Assembly (NCBI GenBank): GCA_006226565.1
Contig: SBGO01000065.1
Location: 1 to 35,196 of the forward strand
Length of the DNA stretch: 35,196 nt
Direction of reading: 5' to 3'
From: Deltaproteobacteria bacterium
GTDB lineage: Bacteria; Myxococcota_A; UBA9042; PHBI01
The stretch's first letter is position 1. The number at the start of each line of letters is the position of its first letter. Positions 1 through 22,700 of the stretch are shown piece after piece. A program made the position numbers and the translations under genes. Under the pieces are notes generated by a model that searched no databases, was not told the origin of the DNA, and saw nothing but the letters and a program-made list of their open reading frames with translations.

Positions 1-618
1 CCTGCCGAGCCCACCAAGGCGACGCCGCCCGCGCCCGAGGCTCCGGCCGCGGTCGCCCCGACGGAGCCCGCGAAGGCCCCGGAGCAGGCCACCCTCGGGC
101 AGCTCGCGCCGGACTTCGCGCTCACCGACACCGACGGCAAGGCGTGGAAGCTGTCCGACCACCGCGGCAAGATCGTGGTCATCGAGTGGTTCAACCCCGG
201 CTGCCCGTTCGTGAAGTACGCCTACGGGGACGGGCCGCTGAAGGACCTCGCGCGCCGGTCGACGAGCGACGAGGTGCTGTGGGTCAACGTCAACTCGGGC
301 GCGCCCGGCAAGCAGGGCCATGGCCTCGAGGCGAACCAGGCCGCGAAGACCGAGTGGGGCATCGCGCACCCGATCCTCATCGACGAGGACGGGGCGGTCG
401 GGCGCCGCTACGACGCCAAGACCACGCCCGGGATGGTCGTCGTCGACAAGGACGGCAAGCTCGTCTACCGCGGCGCCCTCGACAACGCGCCGCTCGGCCG
501 GGTGGAGGGAGACGAGGCGCCGGTCAACTACGTCAGCGCCGCGCTGGCGGATCTGGCCGCCGGTCGGCCGGTCGCCACCCCGGAGACGACGAGCTACGGC
601 TGCAGCGTCAAGTACTGA
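1..618 (+). CDS. Redoxin / AhpC-TSA-like thioredoxin-fold protein, 5'-truncated by the window edge
   Basis: Frame 1 is open from base 1 to TGA at 616-618. Pro/Ala-rich linker, then LGQLAPDFALTDTDGKAWKLSDHRGKIVVIEWFNPGCPFVKYAYG...TPGMVVVDKDGKLVYRGALD...SYGCSVKY. The NPGCPFV active-site-like Cys and the C-terminal GCSVK Cys are typical of this redoxin family. Confidence 0.88.
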   Translation, partial: PAEPTKATPPAPEAPAAVAPTEPAKAPEQATLGQLAPDFALTDTDGKAWKLSDHRGKIVVIEWFNPGCPFVKYAYGDGPLKDLARRSTSDEVLWVNVNSGAPGKQGHGLEANQAAKTEWGIAHPILIDEDGAVGRRYDAKTTPGMVVVDKDGKLVYRGALDNAPLGRVEGDEAPVNYVSAALADLAAGRPVATPETTSYGCSVKY

Positions 619-668
619 GGGTCGGTCCCACCCACCGAGCCGAGTGAGCGCCGCGCGAGCGGCGAGCG

Positions 669-708
669 CGGGCCGGACGCCGGAGCGGTGTCCGGCCCGT
701 TTGCTTTT
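669..708 (+). terminator. Rho-independent terminator of the redoxin gene
   Basis: CGGGCCGGAC (669-678) pairs perfectly with GTCCGGCCCG (690-699), extended by GCC/GGT, followed by TTTGCTTTT (700-708). Lies 50 bp after the redoxin stop. Confidence 0.85.
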
Positions 709-1006
709 GAGCGCGTCACGTGGCGGCGAACGCTCTCCCGCTTGCAGGCCCGACCCGAGAGCCCGCCGGCCTCTGAGCTTCGACGGCCGCTGTGGGCGGG
801 ACGAGGCTGTCGCAAAAGCCCACCGACGGCGCCCCCAAAGACCGACCGCGCTCGGGACGAGCGTAGGCCACTTGGCCGGCGGACGTCTCGTCCGCCGTGG
901 ATTCGGTCCACACGACAGCCTCCCGACGCCCGCAATCCCTGGCGCGGCGCTACAAGCCGGGCGGCGGTGGGCGGCGGACGCAGGGGAGGGGGACACCCCA
1001 GAAACG

Positions 1007-1039
1007 ACGACGCCCGCGGCCATCGGCCGCGGGCGTCGT
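1007..1039 (-). terminator. Strong terminator-like hairpin downstream of the giant-protein gene (possibly bidirectional)
   Basis: Perfect 15-bp inverted repeat ACGACGCCCGCGGCC-ATC-GGCCGCGGGCGTCGT, 22 bp after the minus-strand stop codon at 1062. The minus-strand 3' flank is short in T (GTTTC), so termination may be partly factor-dependent. Confidence 0.65.
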
Positions 1040-1061
1040 GGGTGTCAGCCCGAGCGCTGCG

Positions 1062-10589
<9,528 letters not shown>

Positions 10590-10663
10590 GGAGAGCAGCT
10601 TCCCGTGGGTGAGGCGCAACTCGTGGGCCCCGTCGAGGTCGGAGCCGGAGAGGGGGAGGCGGC

Positions 10664-10686
10664 GCCCAGCGACCTGGTCGCTGGGC
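10664..10686 (-). other. Intercistronic hairpin between the two giant genes
   Basis: Perfect 10-bp inverted repeat GCCCAGCGAC-CTG-GTCGCTGGGC in the 116-bp gap. No T-tract on the minus strand. Confidence 0.5.
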
Positions 10687-10705
10687 ACCCGGCGACGCGC
10701 CGCCA

Positions 10706-13700
10706 TCACAGATCACCTCGCGAGGCCGCCCGGCGGCGGCGGCGCAGGGTGATCCAGGCGAGCGAGAGCCCGAGCAGGAGCGCAAAGCCGACCGCGCCGG
10801 CCCCGCCTCCGCTGCAGCTGAAGACGTTGTCGCCCTTGATGACCGCGTCGGTGAAGTCGTCCGCGGCGTCGAGCGGGTTGGTGTCGTTCTCGACCTCGAA
10901 GCCATCCACCACGCCGCCGCCGTCCGTGTCGGGCTCGAGCGGGTTGGTGAAGTAGATGTCGAGCTCTTCCTTGTCGTCGAGGGCGTCGCCGTCCGTGTCC
11001 TGGTTGTCGGGATCGGTGTGGTAGACGTTGATCTCGTCGCGGTCGATGAGGCCGTCGCCGTCGGTGTCGAGGAGGCCGTCGCGCGGGTCGAGCGGGTCGC
11101 CCTCGTTGTCCTCGACGTCGACCTTGCCGTTGCCGTTGAAGTCTTCCTCGCCGTCCTTGAGGCCGTCCTTGTCGGTGTCGGCCACGCGGGGCTCGGTGAC
11201 GGTCGTCGGATCGGCGTCGGGGATGAAGATCTCCGGGTCGGTGTCCGGGGTGCCCTCGGTCTCGCCGACCTCGGTGCCGTCCTGGACGCCGTCGTGGTCG
11301 CTGTCGAGGTCGGCCGGGTCGGTGCCGAGCTCGAGCTCGCGCCCGTCGGACAGGCCGTCGTCGTCGGTGTCCATGTCCTGCGGATCCCAGCCCTTCTGCT
11401 CCTCGATGTAGTCCGGGACGCCGTCGTTGTCGTCGTCGGGGTCGGAGCAGTTGAGCATGCCGTCGCCGTCGTAGTCGTTGACGTCGTCGACGGACGGGCG
11501 GGACGACGGGTCGCGCGGCTTGGTCCCGCACTCGATCTCGTCCTCGTCGCTGACGAGGTCGGCGTCGTCGTCGTTGTCGATGCAGTTGATCTGCAGGTCG
11601 CCGTCGGTGTCCTCGAGGTCCGCGAGGCTCGGCGCGTCGGAGTTGTCGAGCGGGTCGGTGCCGCAGAACTCCTCGACGCCGTCGGCCACGCCGTCGTGGT
11701 CGGTGTCGACCTGGGCGCCGTCGCACTCGCCGTCGTGGTCCTTGTCGACCGGCACGCTGAAGATGTCGAGCGGGTCGGTGGCGCAGTGGACCTCGTAGCC
11801 GTCGTTGGCGTCGTCGCCGTCGCTGTCGGCCCGGACCGGGTTGGTCTCGTCGGGCGACAGGCTGCCGCTGCCGTCGCTGTCCTCCGCGCCGTCGAGGAGC
11901 CCGTCACCGTCGGTGTCGGGGTTCCACGGCTGGGTCGAGGACGAGGTGCCCTGGTCGTTCGGGTACGAGCTCGCCAGCTCGACGTTGTCGTCGAGGCCGT
12001 CGAAGTCGGTGTCCTTGAGGACCGGGGAGGTCTCGGTGCCGGTGGTCTGCCCGTCGTCGTTGGCGTCCTCCTCGCCGTCGAGGAGCCCGTCGTCGTCGCT
12101 GTCGGGGTCGAGGCGATCGGAGCCGTGGAGGGCCTCGTTCTCGTCGCTCAGGCCGTCACCGTCGTCGTCGGTGTCGACGCAGTTCCAGAGGCCGTCGTGG
12201 TCGGGATCCTGCGCGGCCTCCTCGATCGGGTAGTCGGTCGGGTCGAGCGGGTCGGTGCCGCAGGCGATCTCGGTCGCGTCGTTGGCGAGGTCCTCGTCGT
12301 CGTTGAGGTCGAGGTAGTTGCAGGTGCCGTCGTGGTCGGTGTCGACCGGGACGCTCGAGGCGTCGTTCGGCAGCTTGTTGCAGGCGACCTCGTCGACGTC
12401 GAGCCAGCCGTCGTTGTCGTCGTCGTTGTCGAGGACGTCGCAGATCTTGTCGTTGTCGACGTCCTGGCCGATCGCGGTCGGGTTCGAGTCCTTGTCGAGC
12501 GGATCGGTCGAGCACTGGATCTCGGCGATGTCGGTCCAGTCATCGTTGTCGTCGTCGTTGTCGACGTTGTTGCACTGGCCGTCCTGGTCGGCGTCGTGGT
12601 CGGCGTCGGTCGGCGTCGAGTCGGCGTCGCGCGGGTCGCTCGCGCAGTTCAGCTCGAGGGTGTCGTCGTAGCCGTCGCCGTCGTCGTCGGGGTCGACGTC
12701 GTCGCACTGGAAGTCGTGGTCGAGGTCCGGCGGGGTGTCGTTGGCGTCGCGCGAGTCGCTGCCGCAGATGATCTCCTGGTCGTCCTCGTAGCCGTCGCCG
12801 TCGTCGTCGTTGTCCTGGCAGGAGGGGAGGCCGTCCTGGTCGGGGTCCTCGCCCTCGGCGGCCGGCACCGGCACCGAGCTCGAAAGCAGGGGATCGGTGT
12901 TGCAGGCGGTCTCGACGTAGTTCACGACGCCGTCGTCGTCGAAGTCCTGGAGGTCGCAGAGCGACACCGGCACGCAGTCGCGGTCGTCACAGTCGGTCGC
13001 GCCGTCGCTGTCGTCGTCCTCGCCGTTGCCGCAGTTGGACTCGCGGGTACCGCAGAGGAACTCGGTGGTGTCGATCTCGCCGTTGCAGTTGGCGTCGACG
13101 CCGGCCAGGTCACAGGCGGGCTGGGCGCCCGGGTAGTGGGTCGGCTCGTTCTTCGACGCGGCGTTGAGGCACTGGGCGAGCTCGACCACGTCGGCCACGC
13201 CGTCGGCGTCGTCGTCCTGATCGACGCAGTTGAGGAGGGTGTCGTTGTCGACGTCGAGGAAGCTGTCCTGGGCGGGGTCCTCGGTGCCGAGGAGCGGGTT
13301 GGTGCCGCAGGTCAGCTCGTCGGCGTTGCTCACGCCGTCGTGGTCGAAGTCGAAGTCGGCGCACTGGGCCGTCGGGACGCAGTCCTCGTCGGCGCAGTCG
13401 GCCTTGCCGTCGGCGTCCTCGTCCTCGCCGTTGTCGCCGCAGATCTCGACGCAGGACACCGAGAAGGTGACCGACGGGAGCGGGCCGACGTTGCAGCCGC
13501 CGAGCGACTTCACGACGATCGTGTAGACCTGACCCTCGACCGCGGACAGCGCGGTCGTGCCGCCGTTGGTGCAGGTGGAGCCCGCGGTCTGGGTGACGGC
13601 GGCGCAGCTCGTCTCGTCGCAGGCGCCGTCGCCGGTCGTGATGAACATCTCGTGGCGCCGCGTGCCGTTGTTGGTGATCCGGAAGGTCACCGTGCCGGTG

Positions 13701-16700
13701 CTCGGGGCGACGAAGCGGAAGGCGACGTCGGGGCCGGTCGGGCTACCGACGCGGACGGCGCCGGCGTCGCAGACCGGGAAGTCGTCGGAGTTGGCGATGT
13801 AGGACTGGCTGAAGCCGCAGCCGACGGCCTGGGCCGTGGCGCAGGTCTCCGTCGCGCAGATGGCGCGGCCGGTGCAGTCGCTGTCGAGGCAGTCGTTGGT
13901 CAGGTCGCAGTCGTTGTCGAGGCCGTCGATGCAGGCGTCGTCGGTGTTCTCGCCGATCGACGGGTTGACCGCGAAGTTGTCGTCACAGACGTTGAACTCG
14001 TGCTTCGGCAGGCCGTTGTAGAGGCCGCAGGTGCCGGCGAGGCCGTCCGCCACGCCGAAGCCGTCGCGGTCGGCGTCGCGGCAGTCGTCGAGGCAGTCGA
14101 CGGTGCCGTCGCCGTCCTGGTCGTTGTAGCAGTGGCTGCCGGCCTGGCAGGTGTCGACGAGGGGCTGGCAGTCGCGCGCGTCGCAGCGGCCGTCGAGGTC
14201 GCTGTCGATGAGCTCGGCGGCCTCGTCGGCGTCGATGTCGGCCTGGCTCTGGTCGTCGTCGCAGTCGTCGTTGACGCCGTCGCACGCCACCTCGGCGCAG
14301 CCGCCGGCGCTGCCGGGCGAGCCGTAGTGGGCGTCGGTGTTGGAGTAGTGGTTGTTCGGGTGCTGGGCGTCGGTGACCTGGTTGAGGTTCGGACCGGCGA
14401 GGCACCAGTTGGCCGCGACGTCGTTGGCCTGGGCGTTGAGGTTGATGGTCCCGGCGACGTTGTTCGCCAGCACCATCGAGCGGCCCTTGGTCTCACCGCC
14501 GACCACCCGGCGGGTGTTGTCGATGAGGCAGCCGAACTCGGCGCCGGTGAAGTCGATGACGTCGAGGCTGCCGGCGACGGTGCTCAGCTCGAGGCGATCG
14601 CCGAAGTCGTCGAGGACGAAGCCGGGGCAGGTCGCGTTGATGAGCTGGGTGTCGACGAAGTCGCCCTGCGCGGGGTTGCCGAAGGCGATGATGTAGAACG
14701 CGCCCGGCTCGATGGTCGGGATGTTCTGGATGAAGCAGCCCGGGTTCGGCCCGTCGAAGGCGGCCACGGCGCCCGACGCGTTGGAGAGCGTCAGGTTGAG
14801 GAGCGTCAGGTCGAGCGGCGTGCCGGAGCCGTTGTAGAGCTCGATCCACTGCTCGGCGCCGTTGCCGAAGAGGGACGGCAGGTGGATCTCGGTGACGTAG
14901 GTGCCGCCGGCCTCGATCTGGCACTGGTCGGTGCAGGAGCCCGCGCTCGGCGGGTCGCAGGTCTCGCCCAGCTCGATGTGGCCGTTGCCGCAGACCCGGC
15001 AGTCGGGGTCGTTCGGGTCGGAGAGGCCGTCGCAGTCGTTGTCCACGCCCGAGCCGGCGGCGTAGCAGAGCTCGGTGCCGGCGTCGCCGCTCGGGGTGTT
15101 GTCGAGCGGGCGGGTGGTGGCGTCGCTGTCGTCGCAGTCCGCCTGGTCGGGCATCGGGCAGGCCGAGAGGTCGGCGATGTCGTAGTCGGCGTCGCCGTAG
15201 AGGTCGTGGTCGATGTCGATGCAGTGGTCACAGCTCGGGGCCGCGGCCTCGTAGCCGCTGTAGGCGCCGGGGCCGTCCCAGTCGGTGTCGATGTCGGAGC
15301 GGACGAGCAGCTCGTCGAGGAAGACGCCGCGGGTGCCGTTGTTGCCGTCGGTCGACTCGAAGAAGACGACGATGTCGTGGGTGCCCGGCGTGATCGGCAC
15401 GATCGCGCGGTCCCAGGTGCCGTCGTTGTAGGTCGAGTTGGCGAGGGCGAGGGCGTTCGCCGAGCGGTCGGTGTTCGGGCTCGGGGAGCTGAGCGAGGTC
15501 ATCCAGGCGATCTTGCTCGGGTCGCCGAGGGTGCCGCAGCTCGAGGGGAGCCCCTGGCCGTCGAAGGCCACGTCGAAGCAGACGCCGAACTTCATGCCGG
15601 TCTGCGCCTGGAGGGAGTAGACGAGCTCGACGGCGGGCGCGAGGAGCGACGAGCCGACGGCGACGTTGCGCTTGACGAGCCAGCCGCGGACGGCGCCGGT
15701 CGGGCTCTTGTCGGCGATGGTCGTGCCGGAGGTGGTCCAGCCGCGGCTGTTGCCGAGGGTGCCGACCTCGAAGAGGGCGAAGGTGCCCGCGTCGTCGCGG
15801 CCGTAGGGGGTGAAGCCGGCGGCGTGCTGGTTGTCGTCACCGGACTCGAAGGTGAAGCCGGTGTAGCAGACGCTGCAGGCCGGGTCGGCGGCGCAGGTGA
15901 CGTCGTTGCAGTCGATGATGTTGTCGCCGTTGTCGTCCTGGCCGTTGGCGCAGTCCTCGGAGCCACAGCTGGAGTCGGCGCCGTCGGTGAAGCCGTCGCA
16001 GTTGTTGTCCTTGCCGTCGTTGCAGACCGTCTCGGTCGGCTCGCCCGGGTTCACCGTGGCCGAGGTGTCGTCGCAGTCGACGCAGGCCGGGTCGACGGAG
16101 CCGGCGGCGCAGATGCCGCCCGGGGTGGCGCTGCAGGTGCGGACGTCGGGGCTCTCGATGGCGCCCCAGCCGTCGCCGTCACCGTCCCAGCAGGTGTCGC
16201 AGGCGCGGCCCTGGGGATCGGTGCCCTCGTAGTCGCCGTCGCTGTCGACGTCGCTGCCGAGGGAGATGCGGTCGATGCGGAGGACGACCTCGGAGGGCGT
16301 GACCTGGGTGGACTCGAAGGTGTCGAGGAGCAGCGTGACCTTGAGGTCGTTGCGGCCCAGGTAGGGGGTCAGATCGACCGTGGCCGTGACCCAGCCGCCG
16401 ACGACCGGGAAGAGCGGCGCCTTCGAGGTGTCGTGGACGATGAAGACGTCCTGGAGGAGGTTGATCTGGCAGTTGTCGACGTCGACGCAGACCGCGAAGA
16501 CGTCCTTGCCGATGACGTTCGCCGGGGCGATGGGCGTGGTGTAGTTGCCGTTGCGGAAGACCTCCATGCGGAAGCGCACGGAGAGCGTCGGCTTGGGCCC
16601 GCGGACGATCGCCGAGCCGAACTGCGGGAGGTTGAGGTCGAGGCGGGCCAGCTTGCGCGTCGCGTCGCTGGTGCCGGCGGTCGACCACTCACCGGGGGTG

Positions 16701-19700
16701 ATGACGCCGGGAGCCTTGAAGACCGTGACGTTGGACGTCGGGTCGGGCTGCCAGGCGCCGCCGGTCGTGAAGGACCAGGACATCTCGCACGGCGTCGTGC
16801 AGAAGTCGTCGCTGGTGCAGTTCGGGTCGGCGCAGTCGACGAGGCCGTCGCCGGTGTTCGGATCGGAGATGCTGGCGCCGTCCTCGACGAAGTTGCCGCA
16901 GTCCTCGTAGCACCAGGCGTCGGCGGCGTCGGTGTTGCCGTCGCAGTTGTTGTCGACGCCGTCGATGCAGGCGAGGGAGCCGCCGTAGGCGCCCTCGTCG
17001 ATGTCGGGCTTGACCTGCGCGTTGGTGTCGTCGCAGTCGAGGGTGGTGCCGCCGCTGCAGCCGGTGGCGCGGTCGGCGCTGGTCGCGTTGCCGTAGAGGT
17101 CGTGGTCGACGTCGGTGCACGCGTCGGCGCAGGTGCCGGGGCCGAAGCCCTTGTGCTCGAGGACGCCGTCGCCGTCGGCGTCGCTCTTGATCTCGACGTT
17201 GGTGACGATGAGGCCGTTGCGGCCGGCGGCCGACGAGGTCGCGTCGAGGGCGATGGTCAGCACGCGGTTGGTCTGGAGCGCGGCGGCCTGGGTGCCGGAG
17301 AGCTCGATGACGAGGTGACCGGCGTTGGTCGGCGCGCACTCGGTCGCGGCCGGGGCCTCGGCGGACACGTCGGGCTTCGTGCTCAGGTAGACCTTCATGC
17401 AGTCGAGGTCGGCCGTCGCGGCGAGGCGGTAGTCGATGATGAGCTGCGGGCGCTGGGCGTCGGCCTGGCTCGGGATGGCCACCGAGCGCCACATCGCGGC
17501 GGTGACCGGGGCGGCCGGCAGCTGGGCGCCGAGCTGGGTCTCCCAGCCGGTGACGCCGCCGAAGGTCGAGCTCACGCCGTAGGCGAAGACGCCGTTCGGG
17601 GAGGTCCAGGAGTAGTTGGAGTCGGCGAAGTCGAAGAGCGTCCCGCAGTCCTGGGTGCAGGAGGTGTCGCGGAGGCCGTCGCAGGTCCAGCCGGCGCGGA
17701 CCTGGCAGGTGGCGCAGCCGTCGAAGGTGCCGCTGCCGGAGGTGTCGCACTCCTCGGACGGGCGGATGCCGCCGGAGGGCACGGTGATGTCGACGTAGCC
17801 GTCGCCACAGAAGGCGGCGACGCAGGTCCCCTGCGGGCCCGACGGGCACTTGTCGTTGATGTTGTCGTTCTTGTCGTCGCAGGTCTCTGCGAGCTCGAGG
17901 TAGGTCGAGCCCCCTGCGCCGGTGTCGTCGTAGGTCCCGCTGTCGGTGATGCCGTCGTTGCAGCGCGGCACGTTGCAGCGGAGCGCCGGGTCGGTGGAGC
18001 CGGAGCGGCACTTCGCGGAGGCGTCCTCGTTGAGGGCGCCGTCGTCGCACTGCTCGGGGCCGTTGATGGTGTCGTCGCCGCAGAACTCGACGGCGACCAC
18101 GGCGTCGGCGCTGTTGTCCGCCTCGTCGTTCTCCGGGCGGTCACCGGTGACGGTGGCGGTGAAGGTCTGGTTCGCCGGCATGCCGGCGCCGGTGTAGTCG
18201 GGATCGAGGGTGAAGTAGAGCGTCCGATCGAGGCTCTGACCGTTGCTCATCGACCCGATGGCGCAGGTGACGGTCCCGGCGCCCGCGGTGCAGCCCGCGG
18301 GGGCGTTGCCGGTGACGAAGGTGAACGCGGTCGGCACGGTCACCGTGAGGGTGACGTTGCTGTTGCTGACCGGACCCTGGTCGGTCACGGTGAAGCGGAT
18401 ACCGACGTCGTCGCCGGTGTAGACGGGGGCGCCGAGCTGCTCGGCGACCACGACCTTCATGTCGGTGATGCGGTCGCAGACCGAGCCGCCGAGCCCGTTC
18501 GGGACGCAGCGCCAGCCGGGCGAGGGGTTGCAGGTGGCGTCGCAGCCGTCGGTGAAGGTGCCGGTGTCGCACTGCTCGCCGGGGTCGACGACGCCGTCGC
18601 CGCAGCCGCCGCCGCAGGCGCCCGCGGTGCAGGTCGAGTTGAGGGTGTTGGGGAGCCCGTCGTCGCAGATCTGCCCGTCGGGCACCGCGATGACCTGGCA
18701 GGTCACGTCGACGCAGCGCCAGGACTGGCAGGTCGGGGCGGCCACCTGGATGCGGACGTCCTCGAGGTAGCCGTCGCCGCTGGCGTTGGCGAAGGCGATG
18801 TAGTTGTCGGCGTGGCTGGCCGCGTACTGGCCGGTGATGAAGCCGCTGCCGCCGTGGCTGAGGTTCTCGTACCGGCAGGTCACGGTGGTGCCGTCGTCGG
18901 TCATCTCGAGGATGAACCGGTCGTTGTTCTGGAAGGGCACCGTGGTGGTGACCGGGGTCCCCTGCGGCCAGGTGAGGAAGATCGAGCCGCCCTCGGCGAT
19001 GCAGGCGACCGAGGTGGTCGGCAGGTAGAAGTTGGACGGATCCTGGTTGGCCGTGGCGCGGGTGTGGATACGCGCCTGGTCGCCGGTCGAGAGCTTCCAG
19101 GTGGTGGTGACCGTCATCGTGCCGTAGGCGGCGGGGTCGGCCTGGTAGGTCGTGACGAGGAGCGGGCGGTCGGTGAGCTTGAGGTCCTTCTGGCCGTTGC
19201 GGCGCACCAGCGCGCTGCCGGGCGTGTCGGTGATGACGGCCCAGTCGTCGCCGGGGACGGTGTCGGCGGTGAAGCTGTCGTTGACGAGGAGGCCGCAGGG
19301 ATCGCCGCAGGCGGTCACGCAGACCGAGGGCTCGGCCACGTTGCAGCTCGCGCCGGGCTCGACGGTGCAGGTCGCGCTGCAGCCGTCGCCGTCGAGGATG
19401 CCGCCGTCGTCGCAGGCCTCGGCCGCGTTGGTGGTGCAGACGCGGCCGTCGCCGCACTCGGGCTCGCCGCCGCCGATGCAGAGGTCGGCCGAGCAGACGT
19501 CGTGGCCGGTGCAGCTGTCGGCGTCGTCGCAGCCGACGACGGGCACGTAGTACTGACCGACGAGGCCGCCGGCGTCGTAGCGGACGATGAAGAGCTCGCC
19601 GCCGGGGCCGAAGTCGCTGCGGCGCGGCGCGGCGGTGAGGGCCCAGTCGTCGATGTAGTCGCCGACGTGGGTGAAGCGCTGGAAGCGCGGCCCGGCCGTC

Positions 19701-22700
19701 TCGGTGACGATCACGCGCCCGCCCTCGTCGACGGCGATGCTGGTGGCGCCGCTGAGCGCGCCGCCGGCGCCGAGGCTGCCGTCCCAGGAGCGGAGGAGGG
19801 TGCCGGCGGCGTCGTACGCGTAGACCGTGTCGGAGGCGAGGACGAAGATGTTGCCCTGGCCGTCGGTGGTGAGCGCGGTGGCGGTGCCGACCCAGTCGCC
19901 GGTGAAGCTGTCGAGCATGACCGTGACGTTCGGGGCCCAGCGCTGGACCGTCGTGTTGGTGACCACGAGGACGTCGCCGTTGGGGGCGAGGGTCAGGTCC
20001 TGGCCGCCGGTGCCGAAGGGCTGGATCACCGCGCCGGTCGGGTCGTAGTAGCTGCCGGAGCTGCCGGTGATGGCGTAGAAGAAGCCGTTGGTGGTCGCGT
20101 CGATGGCGGTCGGGACCGTCGGCAGGGTCGCCTTGACGCCGACGTACTGGCCGTTGATGTCGTAGGCCTCGACGAGGTTGTCGGCGCCGTCGACGAGGTA
20201 CACGCCGGCGACGTAGGCGGCGATGTCGCGCGGATCGACGACGTTCGAGACGACCGAGTACGACGCCGTGCGGGTCACGTTCGCGGTGATGGTCGGCGCT
20301 TCGCAGAGGCCGGTCGCCGGGTTGCAGGCGTCGAGGGTGCAGTCGTTGCCGTCGTTGCACGGGGTCACGGGGCCGGCGACGCAGATGCCGCTGGCGCAGG
20401 TGTCGCCGACGGTGCAGAGGTCGCCGTCCTCGCAGGGCTGGACCGGGTCGTCGGCGACGGCGACGTGGCCGCAGAGGCCCGTGCTCGGCTCGCAGGCGTC
20501 GACGGTGCAGTCGTTCATGTCGTCGCAGTCGAGGTTCAGCGGGGCCGCGCCGAGGCAGCTGCCGGCGTCGCAGTAGGACGCCTGGGTGCAGAGGTCGCTG
20601 TCGTCACAGCCGCGGAAGGGCTCGAGGAGGACGACCTTGCTGTCGGTGTAGGTGCCGACGAAGACGGTGCCGGCCGCGTCGACGGCGACGCCGCGCGGGC
20701 TGTTGGCGACGGACGAGGCCTGGATCAGGAGGCCGGCGGCCGAGTAGACGGTCACCTGGTCGGCGGCCGGCTCGGTCACGTAGACGAGGCCGGAGGCGTC
20801 GATGGCGACGTGGCGGCGGCCGTTCGAGACCTCGCCGGTGCCGAAGGTGCGGGCGGGGGTGCCGTCGAGGGCGAAGACGGAGACGGTCGCGCTCGCGTAG
20901 CTGACGACGTAGAGCTCGCTGCCGGCGACGGTGACGCCCGAGGGCGCGGTCACGGAGACGCCGAAGGTCGCCGTCGGGACCGGGGTCCCGTCGGTCGCGA
21001 ACTTGAGGACGCGGTTGTTGCCGCGGTCGGCGACGTAGACGAAGCCGGCGCCGTCACAGGCGATACCCTCGGGGAGCGAGAGCTGGCCGTCGCCGGCGCC
21101 GGGCGCGGCGAAGACGCCGACGGCCACGAGGCTGTCGTCGAAGTGGTGGACCTTGCTGTTGCCCGCGTCGGTCACGAAGATGTGATGGGTCGTCGGGTCG
21201 ACGCCGACGCCGGTGGGGCTCGCCCAGAGGCCGGCCGCGCTGCCGTCGCCGGTGCTGCCGATGTCGCCGGCGAGGGTGTACGGGGCGGTGGTGCTGTAGC
21301 GGTTGACGCGGTCGTTGCCGGTGTCGGCGACGAGGATCGTGTCGCCGATGAAGGTGGCGACGTCGAGCGGGTTCGTCAGCTGGCCGGAGCCGGAGCCGGC
21401 GGTCCCGAAGCTGTCGCGGAGCCCGATGCTGGACTCGGTGTTGGTCTCCTCACAGGCGCCGGTCGAGACGTTGCAGGCGCGGGTGGCGCACTCGGTGGTC
21501 GCGCAGTTGTCGGCCTCGTTGCAGTAGACGGCGCACTCGGCGCCGAACCAGGTCGCGGCGCACTGGCAGGAGCCGCCCTCGGGCGGGCAGTCCCAGTTGG
21601 TGTTGACGGCCGTGCAGGCGTTGTTGCAGCCGTGGGTGTCGTCGCTGTCGCCGTCGTCGCAGACCTCGACGCCCTGGGTGACGCCGTCACCGCAGTCCTG
21701 CACCACGACGGCGTAGTCCTCGACCTCGCCGTCGGCGGCGGAGCCGGTCGGCAGCAGGCCGCCGGCGGTGGAGACGCGGAAGCGGGCGAAGACCGTGCCG
21801 CCGGTCACGCTGAGGGGAACGGTGAAGGAGAGGGCGTTGAGCCCCGAGGTGAGGGTCTGGGGCGTCGGGACGATGCGCTCGGTGGCGGCGTCGAACACGC
21901 CGTCGCGGTTCCAGTCGATCCAGGCGTCGAGCTCGGCGCTGGCGGCGCCGCTGAGCGTCACGTCGATGCCGACGAGCTGACCGGGGGCGAGGATGTCCTG
22001 GAAGACGACGCCGTCCTCGTCGGCCTGGCCGTCGAGGTCGTCGCCGCTGGCGTCGGTCTCGAGGTTCTTGGCGTCGAACTCGGTGTCGACGAGGGTGCCG
22101 AGGATCGGGCCGGTGGCGATGTGGCGGGGGCCGTTGTCCGCGAGGAGGGTCGCGTAGGGCGCCGGGGCGTCGCCGAAGTCGCTGTCGGGGTCGACGCCCG
22201 CGCCCTCGTAGGCGCCGATGTCGCAGGTCGTGTCGAAGGGCCGCGCGTCGCCGCGCTGGTCGGTCGAGAGCGTGTTGCCGTTGGAGTCGGTGCAGGTGCC
22301 GGCGCCGATCGCCGGGCTGTCGGTGCGGGGCGCGACGGTGAGCGTCGGGCCGCCGTTGTCGGCCAGGACGCCCATGCGCGGATCGGCGGCGACGACGTCG
22401 GCGCCGTTGGTCACGCCGCCGTTGCAGGAGGCGGCGTCGGGGGCGCTGTCGAAGAGGTTGAAGCCGTTCGAGACGGAGGCGCTGCAGGCTGCGGCGGCGT
22501 CGGTCGAGACGACGACGCTGTTGCGCAGCGTGCCGCCGGCGATCGAGGAGGCGTTGGCGACGCCGGGGCTCGGGGTCTGGCCCGCGGCGACGGTGTTGTT
22601 CACGAAGGTGCAGCTCTCGCAGCGGAAGTTCGCCGCGCTGGACTTCACGGCGCCGCCGTTCGCGTCGCCGCCGGTGCCGAGGTCGCCGATGCCGCCGACG

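Noticed and set aside
594-935. Small ORFs between the redoxin gene and the giant gene (594..935 -, 716..913 -, 688..1368 +)
   Set aside because: They overlap the terminator hairpins, are Arg/Ser/Pro-rich and show no recognisable domain.
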